Program-made: the position numbers and the translations under genes
The notes under the pieces: generated by a model
Database searches by the model: none
Seen by the model: only the letters and a program-made list of their open reading frames with translations
What the model was told of the DNA's origin: nothing
Shown: in pieces, positions 6,257 to 12,313 of the stretch
Layout of the letters: each line of letters opens with the position of its first letter
How positions within the stretch are numbered: position 1 is the first letter of the stretch
DNA from: JBAUHN01 sp049680295
GTDB taxonomy: Bacteria; Pseudomonadota; Alphaproteobacteria; Rhodobacterales; Rhodobacteraceae
Direction of reading: 5' to 3'
Length of the DNA: 12,313 nucleotides
NCBI GenBank assembly: GCA_049680295.1
Contig: JBAUHN010000116.1
Coordinates: 1 to 12,313, forward strand

Positions 6257-6288
6257 ATGGAATGCCACTGACGTGGCTGGGTGAGCGG

Positions 6289-6317
6289 GTTCTAGGAGGT
6301 TGCGGCGGGGCTGTCCA
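6289..6317 (-). promoter_or_regulatory. Candidate sigma-70 promoter of tRNA-Phe
   Basis: On the minus strand TGGACA (6317-6312, five of six to TTGACA) is followed after exactly 17 bp by TAGAAC (6294-6289, four of six to TATAAT). The predicted start lies about 25 bases upstream of the tRNA 5' end, a normal leader length. The rest of the 6257-6535 interval holds no gene that I can support on either strand. Confidence 0.6.
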
Positions 6318-6535
6318 GAGGCTTTTTCGACGAAGAACGTGAACAAACCACAGTGCTGCGTATTAATGTTCAATCTGTTTGCCCTGTTAAGCGAACCCGC
6401 CCCTGTATTTTAGCCCTAAGTTACAGGTACGACCACTGGAGAGGAATTGAATAAGCAAGGTATTCAAAGCACTATCCCGCAACGCCTCGTGGCCAGCATT
6501 CCCATCAAAACGCCCTGAAAGGACCAAACAGCCGG

Positions 6536-6736
6536 TCAGTGAGGTTTTTCTGAACGCCCCTCTGACGCGGCCTCATCCTGCAACGCACTCTCGACAGCTT
6601 CGATGTCTTCTGGGTCGGTCGATGGTACCGAATAGGCGCCGTTGAACCACTTGGCCAGGTCCAGGTCGGCGCATCGTTTAGAGCAGAACGGGCGGAACGC
6701 TTGCACAGCTGGTTTCGCGCACATTGGACAGCTCAT
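6536..6736 (-). CDS. yacG: YacG-family small zinc-finger protein (DNA gyrase inhibitor YacG)
   Basis: A 66-aa protein with the YacG four-cysteine zinc knuckle CPMC (Cys3, Cys6) and CSKRC (Cys18, Cys22), followed by the family's ADLDLAKWF segment (23-31) and an acidic tail. E. coli YacG binds GyrB and inhibits gyrase. The ATG at 6736 overlaps the RNase E/G stop as ATGA (6736-6733), so the two are translationally coupled. It is the last gene of the infA-maf-RNase-yacG cluster. No strong terminator is visible after its stop; only a weak GACC/GGTC hairpin lies there. Confidence 0.93.
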   Translation of the reverse strand: MSCPMCAKPAVQAFRPFCSKRCADLDLAKWFNGAYSVPSTDPEDIEAVESALQDEAASEGRSEKPH

Positions 6737-7755
6737 AGGCGAACCTCGCTCAGCGGTATCCTTGCGCGTTTGCGTTGCAGTTCATAATGGCCCAGCGGCG
6801 TCCAGCCGACCAAAGCCGTGTCCACGTCATCATTGCGAAACGCCTGCCGCAACGCTGTCTCAAAAGTGCGGCGATCCTTCTTGGGCATTGGTGCTAAATC
6901 GAGCGTGATTTGCCCCCCTAGCCCTTTGATGCGCAAGGCGCGCGGCAGCGCCTTGGCGCAGGCCATATTCGCCTTGATGCCCGCGGCCAATGACGCGTCT
7001 GATCCTGTGTTTACATCAACTGCAACCAAAGCGCGGGTCGGTTCAATATACATCGAGCAGCCCTGTCCTAGGGCGACAAAAGCCGATTGCGCGTCCTCGA
7101 CCGCATCCAGCACGCCGTGATCCGTAAACCCGCCTGGCGTGGTGACAATCTCGGCCGGCACGGTCCAATCACGCCATGCCAGCACATGTGGCCCGTCGCC
7201 CTCGGACAAGGTCGCCATATCGGGTTCGCGATCGTTCATGACAGTTTGGGCAATATTTACCATATTCACAATGTCGTCGGCAATGTCATCGGCACCAGCG
7301 CCTGCGCAGCTTGACCGCAGAATCAACCCGACCTTAGCGCCGTCCAATGCGTCATGGGCGATTTCAAGCAGGCGGTCGCGCTCTTCCTCATCGCGGATGG
7401 AGCGTGAGATATTCAGCCCCGGCGCCTCTGGTGTGACAATGGCAAAGCGGCTTTTGAACAGCAGCTTTTGGGTGACGGGCAATGCTTTGCCCGGTTCGGC
7501 ATGGCCAGAGACCTGCACCAGGATGGATTGCCCCGGCGCCAGACCTTTGACCTGGCGCAAAAACGCCGCGCCATCGGGCGTCTTCAGGAACATTCCGCCC
7601 TGCCCTTTGACCGGCCTGTCTGCGATGGCGCGGTAGACGGTGCCGATGCGCGGGCCGTCTGTGTCAACCAACAGATCATGCAGATGCCCGTCCACCATCA
7701 GTGCGGCGGCCTCAAGGCTGCCGAGATGATCCAGAATAATGCTGCGACCCTTCAT
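6733..7755 (-). CDS. rng: Ribonuclease E/G family protein, short form
   Basis: A 340-aa RNase E/G catalytic-core protein involved in RNA processing and decay. The S1-like start is seen near IGTVYRAI (37-44). The 5'-sensor/RNase H-like region includes LLFKSRFAIVTPEAPGLNISRSI (98-120). Catalytic Asp247 lies in LVAVDVNTG and Asp286 in GGQITLDLAPM. I chose the ATG at 7755 because it overlaps the Maf stop (ATGA, 7755-7752) and has AAAGGA six bases upstream; a longer in-frame start at 7854 would bury it in maf. The protein ends soon after the LGHYELQRKR segment and lacks the CPxCxGxG zinc-link that joins subunits in E. coli RNase E/G. Short forms like this seem usual in alphaproteobacteria. Whether it acts as RNase G in the strict sense is not shown. 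Confidence 0.92.
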   Translation of the reverse strand: MKGRSIILDHLGSLEAAALMVDGHLHDLLVDTDGPRIGTVYRAIADRPVKGQGGMFLKTPDGAAFLRQVKGLAPGQSILVQVSGHAEPGKALPVTQKLLFKSRFAIVTPEAPGLNISRSIRDEEERDRLLEIAHDALDGAKVGLILRSSCAGAGADDIADDIVNMVNIAQTVMNDREPDMATLSEGDGPHVLAWRDWTVPAEIVTTPGGFTDHGVLDAVEDAQSAFVALGQGCSMYIEPTRALVAVDVNTGSDASLAAGIKANMACAKALPRALRIKGLGGQITLDLAPMPKKDRRTFETALRQAFRNDDVDTALVGWTPLGHYELQRKRARIPLSEVRL

Positions 7756-8327
7756 GCTGTGTCCTTTGCCCATCGGTATCCTGCCGCCGTCAGCAGGTTC
7801 GCCGTTTCCGCCAATGGCAGTCCAACGATGCCAGTGAATGACCCGCTGATCCACGGGATCAACGCGCCCGCCGGTCCCTGAATACCATAGCCGCCAGCTT
7901 TGCCTTGCCAGTCGTTTGTCGCCAGGTAGCGGGCCACTTCTTCATCTGACAGTGATTTCATTTTGACGGTACTGACCACGTCGCGTTCCCATGTTTTGTC
8001 ACCGCAACGCACGGCAACGGCAGTGATAACCTTATGACGCCGTCCTGACATGGCACGCAAAAACGCAGCCGCCTGTGCGGCATCATCAGGCTTTCCAAGA
8101 ATGCGGCGGCCTATTGCGACCGTGGTATCTGCGCAAAGTACAATATCGGTATCATCCGCCGGAACCGCATTTACCTTTTCGCGCGCCATGCGGGCGCAAT
8201 AGGGGCGCGGCAGCTCATTTTTGGTGGGACATTCGTCGATATCGGGTGCGCGCACTGCATCTGGCAAAACGCCAATTTGCCCCAGCAGCTCAAGCCGCCG
8301 GGGACTTCCCGATCCTAAAATGAACAC
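7752..8327 (-). CDS. maf: Maf-family nucleoside triphosphate pyrophosphatase
   Basis: A 191-aa Maf protein. These enzymes hydrolyse dTTP, UTP or modified nucleotides to monophosphates as house-cleaning activities. The N-terminal signature GSGSPRR (5-11), the catalytic-region CADTTVAIG (65-73, Asp67), LGKP (77-80) and the C-terminal SGSFTGIVGLPL (161-172) are all visible. The start is a GTG at 8327 with a GGGGGAG sequence just upstream, though the spacing is short. It lies 17 bp after the infA stop, and its stop overlaps the RNase start. Whether the substrate class is dTTP/UTP or m7GTP cannot be settled from these motifs alone. Confidence 0.93.
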   Translation of the reverse strand: MFILGSGSPRRLELLGQIGVLPDAVRAPDIDECPTKNELPRPYCARMAREKVNAVPADDTDIVLCADTTVAIGRRILGKPDDAAQAAAFLRAMSGRRHKVITAVAVRCGDKTWERDVVSTVKMKSLSDEEVARYLATNDWQGKAGGYGIQGPAGALIPWISGSFTGIVGLPLAETANLLTAAGYRWAKDTA

Positions 8328-8344
8328 GGCTCCCCCGAGACCGC

Positions 8345-8563
8345 TTATTTAAAGCGGTAGTTGATCCGACCTTTGGTCAGATCATAGGGCGTCATTTCAA
8401 CTTGCACCTTGTCGCCTGCCAGAACCCGAATACGGTTCTTGCGCATTTTGCCTGCCGTATGCGCGATAATCTCATGGCCGTTTTCAAGCTCGACCCGAAA
8501 TGTCGCGTTGGGCAGGAGTTCCTTCACGATACCGGGAAATTCGAGCGTATCTTCCTTGGCCAT
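8345..8563 (-). CDS. infA: Translation initiation factor IF-1
   Basis: A complete 72-aa IF-1, a single S1/OB-fold domain that occupies the 30S A site during initiation. The sequence from MAKEDTLEFPGIVKELLPN to TPYDLTKGRINYRFK is a full-length match to the family pattern. The ATG at 8563 was preferred over the upstream in-frame start at 8590 because it has AAGGAG five bases upstream and gives the canonical MAKED N-terminus. It heads the infA-maf-RNase-yacG cluster, a known Rhodobacteraceae arrangement. Confidence 0.98.
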   Translation of the reverse strand: MAKEDTLEFPGIVKELLPNATFRVELENGHEIIAHTAGKMRKNRIRVLAGDKVQVEMTPYDLTKGRINYRFK

Positions 8564-8583
8564 GGTCTCTCCTTGATGTGATA

Positions 8584-8598
8584 TCCACAATATGTGGA
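8584..8598. promoter_or_regulatory. Perfect inverted repeat upstream of infA
   Basis: TCCACA-ATA-TGTGGA forms a perfect dyad of two 6-base arms, centred about 28 bases upstream of the infA start. It is either an operator for a dimeric regulator or a short hairpin in the 5' leader. The infA promoter itself is not clear; TATTGT within this dyad on the minus strand is one possible -10 element. Only the symmetry is directly supported. Confidence 0.3.
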
Positions 8599-8823
8599 CG
8601 CAGGTCTAAATGAGCGCATTTGCCGATGTTTTCAAGGGCTGATCGGCGTTTCGTCGGTATTAAAAGATCAGACGCCTTCTTTGGTCTCGAATTGCCAACA
8701 GTCAATCTGACACCGGCCGCAATCGGCGGCAGGAGTCAAAGTCATCCGTGGGAATAACAGAAGGATAGGCCTACATTAAATTCTAAAAATCCGCATATAT
8801 CATCGAGATTTTTTCATATTTAC

Positions 8824-8853
8824 TTGACTTCTTGGGTGCAAGTTTTTCATAAA
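8824..8853 (+). promoter_or_regulatory. Promoter of the LysR-type regulator with internal dyad
   Basis: TTGACT (8824-8829) and CATAAA (8848-8853) are separated by 18 bp in an AT-rich stretch unlike its surroundings. The spacer contains CTTG-GGTG-CAAG (8831-8842), a short dyad that could be an autoregulatory site. The predicted transcription start near 8860 falls on the first of two ATGCAGATG repeats, leaving a leader of about 19 bases or less. No Shine-Dalgarno is evident. Confidence 0.5.
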
Positions 8854-8878
8854 ATCAAATGCAGATGGATCAACAAAA

Positions 8879-9838
8879 ATGCAGATGAAGGGCGTCACCC
8901 TGCGTGGGCTTGAGGTATTTGAGGCGCTCGCCAGCACCGGATCGGTGGCGCAGGCCTCAAAGTTGACGGGGTTAAGCCAGCCAGCCGTCAGCCAACAATT
9001 GCGCAATTTGGAAACGGCACTGGATGCCAATTTGATTGATCACGGGCGGCGGCCCATGTGCTTGACCCCTGCCGGGGTCAGTTTTCTGGCCCGCGCCGAG
9101 ACCGCGTTAAACGAATTGAGGCTGGCACGCAGTGAACTATCGGTTGTCGATCTGGCGCATCTAAGTGCGTTGAGCATTGGTATCATTGATGATTTCGACA
9201 GCAACCTGACCCCCCGGCTGGCCACGATACTGGCCGACAATATGACCAAATGCCGGTTCAAAATGATCACCGCATCCAGCAACGACTTATTTGCGGCGAT
9301 GTCCGAAAAACGTCTGCACCTCGCCATCTCTGCCAGCACAGGAAAAGTGTTAGATAACGTTCTGGAATACCCGCTTGCGCGCGACCCATTCATCCTTGTG
9401 ACACAACGCGGGGCCATAGGTGACGACACCGCGCTTGACTATATGACTGCGCAGCCGTTCCTGCGGTATGAGCGCACGCAACTGATCAGCCGCCAGATTG
9501 ATGCGCATCTGACCCGTGAGCAATGTGATTATCCTGACAGATTTGAAATCGGCAGCCATTCTGCGCTCATGGCGATGGTGGCGCGGGGCATTGGCTGGGC
9601 GGTGACGACGCCGCTGGGATATATGCGCGCCGAGCGACTGCATCACCAACTTGAGGCACGCCGCCTGCCCTTGCCCGCGTTTTCGCGCCAGATATCGCTT
9701 TTTGCAGGTGAAGACTGGGCCGGTGATGTGCCTCAGACTGTGGCAAGAACCATGCGCGGGCTGTTGCAGGCGCATATGATTGATCCCGCCCTTAGCAGTT
9801 TGCCATGGCTGTCGGGTGAGTTATGTCTTCTGAAATAG
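8879..9838 (+). CDS. LysR-family transcriptional regulator
   Basis: A 319-aa LysR-type protein. It has an N-terminal winged helix-turn-helix (LRGLEVFEALASTGS, then SKLTGLSQPAVSQQLRNLE, about residues 8-46) and a periplasmic-binding-protein-like effector domain from about residue 90. The start is uncertain: ATG at 8879 and ATG at 8885 are in frame and neither has a good ribosome site. The upstream ATG at 8859 is out of frame and opens a nine-codon ORF that ends at 8888, overlapping the 8885 ATG as ATGA. Its effector is unknown. The only co-directional neighbour is cobB, 28 bp downstream, so it may regulate that gene or be cotranscribed with it. Confidence 0.93.
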   Translation: MQMKGVTLRGLEVFEALASTGSVAQASKLTGLSQPAVSQQLRNLETALDANLIDHGRRPMCLTPAGVSFLARAETALNELRLARSELSVVDLAHLSALSIGIIDDFDSNLTPRLATILADNMTKCRFKMITASSNDLFAAMSEKRLHLAISASTGKVLDNVLEYPLARDPFILVTQRGAIGDDTALDYMTAQPFLRYERTQLISRQIDAHLTREQCDYPDRFEIGSHSALMAMVARGIGWAVTTPLGYMRAERLHHQLEARRLPLPAFSRQISLFAGEDWAGDVPQTVARTMRGLLQAHMIDPALSSLPWLSGELCLLK

Positions 9839-9866
9839 CGCTGCTGCATTCACAGGAATCAACTGC

Positions 9867-10559
9867 ATGACCAAAATCGTTATCCTGACCGGTGCCGGTA
9901 TTTCCGCCGAAAGTGGGCTAGGCACCTTTCGCGCCGAAGGTGGCCTGTGGGCGCAACACCGGATCGAAGACGTGGCCACCCCCGAAGGGTTCGCCCGCAA
10001 TCCTAAGCTGGTGATGGATTTTTACAACGCCCGTCGCGCACAAGCGGCAGCTGCGTCGCCTAATGCGGGTCATCTGGCTTTGGCCCGATTGGAGGCCGAA
10101 CATAAAGGTGATGTCATTCTAGTCACGCAAAACGTCGATGACCTGCACGAAAAGGCCGGAATGAAACAGGTGATGCACATGCATGGTGAACTAAACAGCG
10201 CAGTTTGCAGCGCCTGTGAACACCGCTGGGCCGCCGCATTGGTCATGGCTGCGGGCGATACATGTCCTTCTTGCGGCGCCGCCACTGCGCGTCCCGACAT
10301 CGTGTGGTTTGGCGAATTGCCCTACGACATGGATGTCATTTATGATCATTTGGCGCAGGCGGACATATTTGCAGCCGTCGGCACCTCTGGAAATGTCTAT
10401 CCTGCCGCCGGGTTTGTCGCCGAAGCACACCGCATGGGCGCGCATACGGTCGAATTTAACCTTGAGGCCTCTGCCGTGACGTCACAATTTGACGAAACGC
10501 GGATCGGATCGGCCAGCGAAACGCTGCCCCATTGGGTGGATGAGATCTTAGAGACCTGA
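9867..10559 (+). CDS. cobB: NAD-dependent protein deacylase, sirtuin CobB (class III type)
   Basis: A complete 230-aa sirtuin, which removes acyl groups from protein lysines using NAD+. Seen in order: GAGISAESG (9-17) and FR (21-22) for NAD binding, TQNVDDLHEKAG (87-98), catalytic His106 in MHGEL, zinc ligands Cys114/Cys117 and Cys133/Cys136, and GTSGNVYPA (172-180). The Tyr53-x-x-Arg56 pair in FYNARRAQ marks SIRT5-like class III sirtuins, in which these residues bind acidic acyl chains. Desuccinylase or demalonylase activity is therefore expected in addition to deacetylation. The ATG at 9867 has AGGA nine bases upstream. It follows the LysR gene by 28 bp and ends at a strong hairpin. Confidence 0.96.
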   Translation: MTKIVILTGAGISAESGLGTFRAEGGLWAQHRIEDVATPEGFARNPKLVMDFYNARRAQAAAASPNAGHLALARLEAEHKGDVILVTQNVDDLHEKAGMKQVMHMHGELNSAVCSACEHRWAAALVMAAGDTCPSCGAATARPDIVWFGELPYDMDVIYDHLAQADIFAAVGTSGNVYPAAGFVAEAHRMGAHTVEFNLEASAVTSQFDETRIGSASETLPHWVDEILET

Positions 10560-10569
10560 TATTACGCAG

Positions 10570-10598
10570 TGCCCGGCGCAATAAATCTGCGCCGGGCA
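10570..10598. terminator. Strong hairpin between convergent cobB and the copper chaperone gene
   Basis: TGCCCGGCGCA and TGCGCCGGGCA form a perfect 11-bp GC-rich stem around a 7-nt ATAAATC loop. It sits between two convergent genes, 10 bp after the cobB stop and 8 bp beyond the stop of the facing gene. There is no long T tract on either side, so it may work as a bidirectional terminator of the poor-U type or as a 3'-end stabiliser. Confidence 0.75.
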
Positions 10599-10606
10599 GC
10601 TGAGTG

Positions 10607-11089
10607 TTAGTTCGTTGCCGAATGTGCCTGACCATGTTTGGCTTTGCGTGTGTGATCGACCGGAACTGTGATTGTGACATCCCCGGCTTTTTCAAAGGTC
10701 AGGGTCAATTCGATCTCTTCACCTTGCACCAGCGCCTCGGTGACGCCCATCAGCATGACATGATCGCCGCCCCGTTGCAGGGCGTGCATTTCACCGGCTG
10801 GAATGACGATCCCGCCTTCGATCTCGGTCATCTTCATGACGCCATTTGCGTCCTCTGTGTGGGTATGAAGCTCGACCCGTTTTGCAGCCCCGGTTTTGGC
10901 CGCGATCAAACGATCCTCTGTGTCTGATCCGTTCATGATCATCATAAACGCTGCACCAGTAACGGCAGTGGCGGACGAGCTGCGCACATAGGGGTCTTTG
11001 ATCGTAAGATCACCTGCCAGTGCGAGGCCGGGAAGGGCCAGAAACAGGGCGGTTGCAGTGATTTTGCGCGTAAACGATAGAAAAGACAT
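10607..11089 (-). CDS. PCu(A)C-family periplasmic copper chaperone
   Basis: A 160-aa exported protein with a signal peptide (positive start, hydrophobic 11-24, likely cleavage near LALAG at 22-26). The body is the PCu(A)C cupredoxin-like fold that delivers Cu(I) to cytochrome oxidase CuA sites or sensors. The candidate copper ligands are His75, Met87, His110 and Met112 (VELHTH, VMKM and DHVM). Spacing between the first three is one residue longer than the canonical H-x10-M-x21-H-x-M, which may reflect my choice among neighbouring His and Met residues. A His-containing tail (DHTRKAKHGQAHS) may add metal binding. AAGGAG precedes the ATG. It lies 42 bp downstream of the DUF2946-like gene and probably shares its transcript. 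Confidence 0.92.
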   Translation of the reverse strand: MSFLSFTRKITATALFLALPGLALAGDLTIKDPYVRSSSATAVTGAAFMMIMNGSDTEDRLIAAKTGAAKRVELHTHTEDANGVMKMTEIEGGIVIPAGEMHALQRGGDHVMLMGVTEALVQGEEIELTLTFEKAGDVTITVPVDHTRKAKHGQAHSATN

Positions 11090-11131
11090 CTTGTGTCTCC
11101 TTTTGGAATTGTCTGAATTGATGTGGTTTAT

Positions 11132-11482
11132 TCAGGCAAATCTGGGCGGTGCACGCGAAAGATAAGCATTGGCCAAGGGCGCTGAATCCAGCGGATCATT
11201 TGGCGATACCGCGCGTATTTGATGCGCGGCTGGGCGTTCGGTGACTTCGGTGATCGGAGGTGAAAGCCCCAAGACAGTCAGCGCGCAATCAGGACAGAAA
11301 TGCGGGGCCGTCGTCGGTTGCCCATCGGCGTCCGTATAAATCAATACCGGCCCGTCGCCGGTACACAGGGTCATTTGACCTGTTGCAGCCGTGGCACCAC
11401 GGGCAATTGCCATACTGTGGCCGGTGACAGTCAGCAGCACGGTCAGGCAAATCGCCAGGATAGGATGGGATCGACGGGTCAT
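11132..11482 (-). CDS. DUF2946-like secreted protein, putative copper-related
   Basis: About 116 residues from the ATG at 11482. An in-frame ATG at 11533 exists, but the shorter form begins with a proper signal peptide (MTRR, hydrophobic 8-20, AIARG). The mature part has CTGDG (Cys40) and CPDC (Cys63, Cys66) and ends in a Pro/Arg-rich SRAPPRFA tail. This layout fits DUF2946 proteins, which are often found beside PCu(A)C chaperones and copper-uptake genes, as here. No biochemical function is established, and metal binding by the cysteines is inference. On the minus strand TATACT (11495-11490) ends only eight bases before the ATG and no ribosome site is visible, so a nearly leaderless transcript is possible. 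Confidence 0.75.
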   Translation of the reverse strand: MTRRSHPILAICLTVLLTVTGHSMAIARGATAATGQMTLCTGDGPVLIYTDADGQPTTAPHFCPDCALTVLGLSPPITEVTERPAAHQIRAVSPNDPLDSAPLANAYLSRAPPRFA

Positions 11483-11603
11483 GACATATAGTATATCGCG
11501 CGGCCGGGAATGCACCATGTCAAAACGACACAACCCCGCCCGGATTTCGGACAGGGTCGATAGATTTCTAAGCAGGTCGCTTTTGCCACCACGAAAAAGT
11601 CGT

Positions 11604-11903
11604 TTAGCTCAGGGCGTCAGCACCAGCGCTTGCTTTGGCGATGGCTTTTTTAACCTTCAGCGCATTGTCGGACAATTCAACGTCTTTGGCTTTGGCCAAA
11701 TACTTGTCCAACCCTCCGCGGTGATCAACACTGCGCAAAGCAGCCGCTGAAATGCGGAATTTAAACGCGCGACCCAAAGATTCTGACTGCAACGTCACAT
11801 CGTTCAGGTTCGGCAAAAACCGACGGCGTGTGCGGTTTTTGGCGTGGCTGACATTGTTGCCACTCATCGGGCCTTTTCCGGTCAATTCGCAAACGCGCGA
11901 CAT
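11604..11903 (-). CDS. rpmB: 50S ribosomal protein L28
   Basis: A complete 99-aa L28, starting MSRVCELTGKGPMSGNNVSHAKNR in the usual bL28 manner, with a basic RTRRRF stretch and a longer C-terminal helix-rich tail as common in alphaproteobacteria. The ATG at 11903 has AAGGA seven bases upstream. An in-frame ATG at 11978 would add 25 unrelated residues and is rejected. In many bacteria L28 sits near L33, but here the neighbours are MeaB and the DUF2946-like gene. No convincing terminator is visible in the 121 bp after its stop. Confidence 0.97.
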   Translation of the reverse strand: MSRVCELTGKGPMSGNNVSHAKNRTRRRFLPNLNDVTLQSESLGRAFKFRISAAALRSVDHRGGLDKYLAKAKDVELSDNALKVKKAIAKASAGADALS

Positions 11904-11998
11904 AGTGTGTTCCTTTTGGTCTGGGTCATGGCCCCGGCGGTCCGGTCTCACGACAAAAGGGGGCGACCCAAAGGCCACACCCCGGAATTTGTTCGCTG

Positions 11999-12027
11999 GC
12001 TTTAGTGGGAATCGCCCGTCGGGTCAA
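11999..12027 (-). promoter_or_regulatory. Candidate rpmB promoter
   Basis: On the minus strand TTGACC (12027-12022) and TAAAGC (12004-11999) are spaced by 17 bp, giving a predicted start about 90 bases before the rpmB ATG. The -35 is good and the -10 weak. The -35 overlaps a small CGGGT/ACCCG dyad that may belong to the 3' end of the upstream meaB gene. Confidence 0.35.
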
Positions 12028-12048
12028 CCCGCCGAGGCACGCAATCGT

Positions 12049-12313
12049 TCACTTAAACAACCCATCGTCAGAAAGCTTCGCCAGAAAGCCGCGCGCGGCA
12101 ACGGTTGGGTCTTTTTCGCCCGCGGCCACCTGCGCCGCCAACGTCGTCAGTGCGGCGCGGACCTTGGGATGTTCAAGCTGCGCCAGCAAGCCATGGCGCA
12201 CGTCCTGTTCAAACCAGTATTGCGCCTGCTGGCTGCGGGTTTTGTCCCAGAACCCGTGCTCTTTTCGCCAATCTGTCAGTTCTTGAACCGACGCCCATGC
12301 CTCGGCCATACCC
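12049..12313 (-). CDS. meaB: MeaB/ArgK-family GTPase, C-terminal end (partial)
   Basis: The 88 codons visible are open to the window edge. The Met at 12309 is probably internal, because GVAEAW-type sequence precedes the C-terminal helices in MeaB. The segment from AEAWASVQELTDWRKEHG through the AQYWFEQDVRHGLLAQL part matches the C-terminal dimerisation helices of MeaB (ArgK, formerly LAO/AO transport kinase), a G3E GTPase that protects and reloads methylmalonyl-CoA mutase with adenosylcobalamin. The GTPase domain lies outside the window. An unrelated short protein starting at 12309 is less likely, as there is only GGGT upstream in view and no ribosome site can be assessed. Confidence 0.75.
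   Translation of the reverse strand, partial: GMAEAWASVQELTDWRKEHGFWDKTRSQQAQYWFEQDVRHGLLAQLEHPKVRAALTTLAAQVAAGEKDPTVAARGFLAKLSDDGLFK

Noticed and set aside
6437..6519. Plus-strand GAGAGGAA followed by a TTG frame of about 23 codons
   Set aside because: The spacing to the TTG is too short and the product is unrecognised; likely chance.
7756..7854. Longer RNase E/G start inside maf
   Set aside because: The added residues are antisense-free but lie in maf coding sequence in another frame and are not family-like; the ATGA overlap with AAAGGA at 7755 is much better.
11496..11523. TTGACA (11523-11518, minus strand) as the -35 for the DUF2946-like gene
   Set aside because: The spacer to TATACT is 22 bp, too long for a sigma-70 promoter.
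11904..11978. Longer L28 start adding 25 residues
   Set aside because: The ATG at 11903 has a proper ribosome site and gives the canonical L28 N-terminus.

Overview
The window looks like chromosome of a marine Roseobacter-group alphaproteobacterium (Rhodobacteraceae). The reasons are the core-gene content and order (infA-maf-RNase E/G-yacG next to tRNA-Phe, and cobB-PCuAC-DUF2946-rpmB), the moderately GC-rich codon use, and a catabolic operon whose proteins resemble marine hydroxyproline and hydroxyproline-betaine enzymes. This assignment is an inference from recognised protein families; no database search was possible.

Region A (1-4704, + strand) is the 3' part of a tightly coupled catabolic operon. 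It holds the C-terminal GcvT-like part of a dimethylglycine/sarcosine dehydrogenase-type N-demethylase, a doubtful 63-aa ORF, a cis-3-hydroxy-L-proline dehydratase of the enolase superfamily, a second enolase-superfamily protein resembling hydroxyproline betaine epimerase (HpbD), and a class III aminotransferase of the glutamate-1-semialdehyde aminomutase type. Most junctions are ATGA overlaps or gaps of a few bases. A plausible reading is demethylation of an N-methylated proline compound, epimerisation or dehydration of the ring, and an aminotransfer step.

Region B (4705-6181) is accessory debris between that operon and tRNA-Phe. A decayed IS3-family element has an intact left end but no right end. 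Its orfB carries a nonsense codon, and orfA and orfB are each disrupted by a small palindromic insertion of about 38 bp. These two insertions are the most striking signal in the window. They share the same 28-nt core in opposite orientations, and all ten differing bases fall in five stem pairs that remain perfectly complementary in both copies. To the right is the N-terminal stub of an unknown minus-strand gene, cut by the IS junction, and then sequence with no convincing gene up to the 3' end of tRNA-Phe, a typical island attachment locus.

Region C (6182-8563, - strand) is conserved core: infA, maf, a short RNase E/G and yacG, then tRNA-Phe with its own promoter. Maf/RNase and RNase/yacG overlap by ATGA.

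Region D (8824-10559, + strand) is a LysR-type regulator followed 28 bp later by a CobB sirtuin. The regulator has a visible promoter and an unusual repeated ATGCAGATG leader. A strong shared hairpin separates this pair from Region E (10607-12313, - strand): a PCu(A)C periplasmic copper chaperone, a DUF2946-like Cys-containing secreted protein, ribosomal protein L28, and the C-terminal end of the MeaB/ArgK GTPase cut by the window edge.
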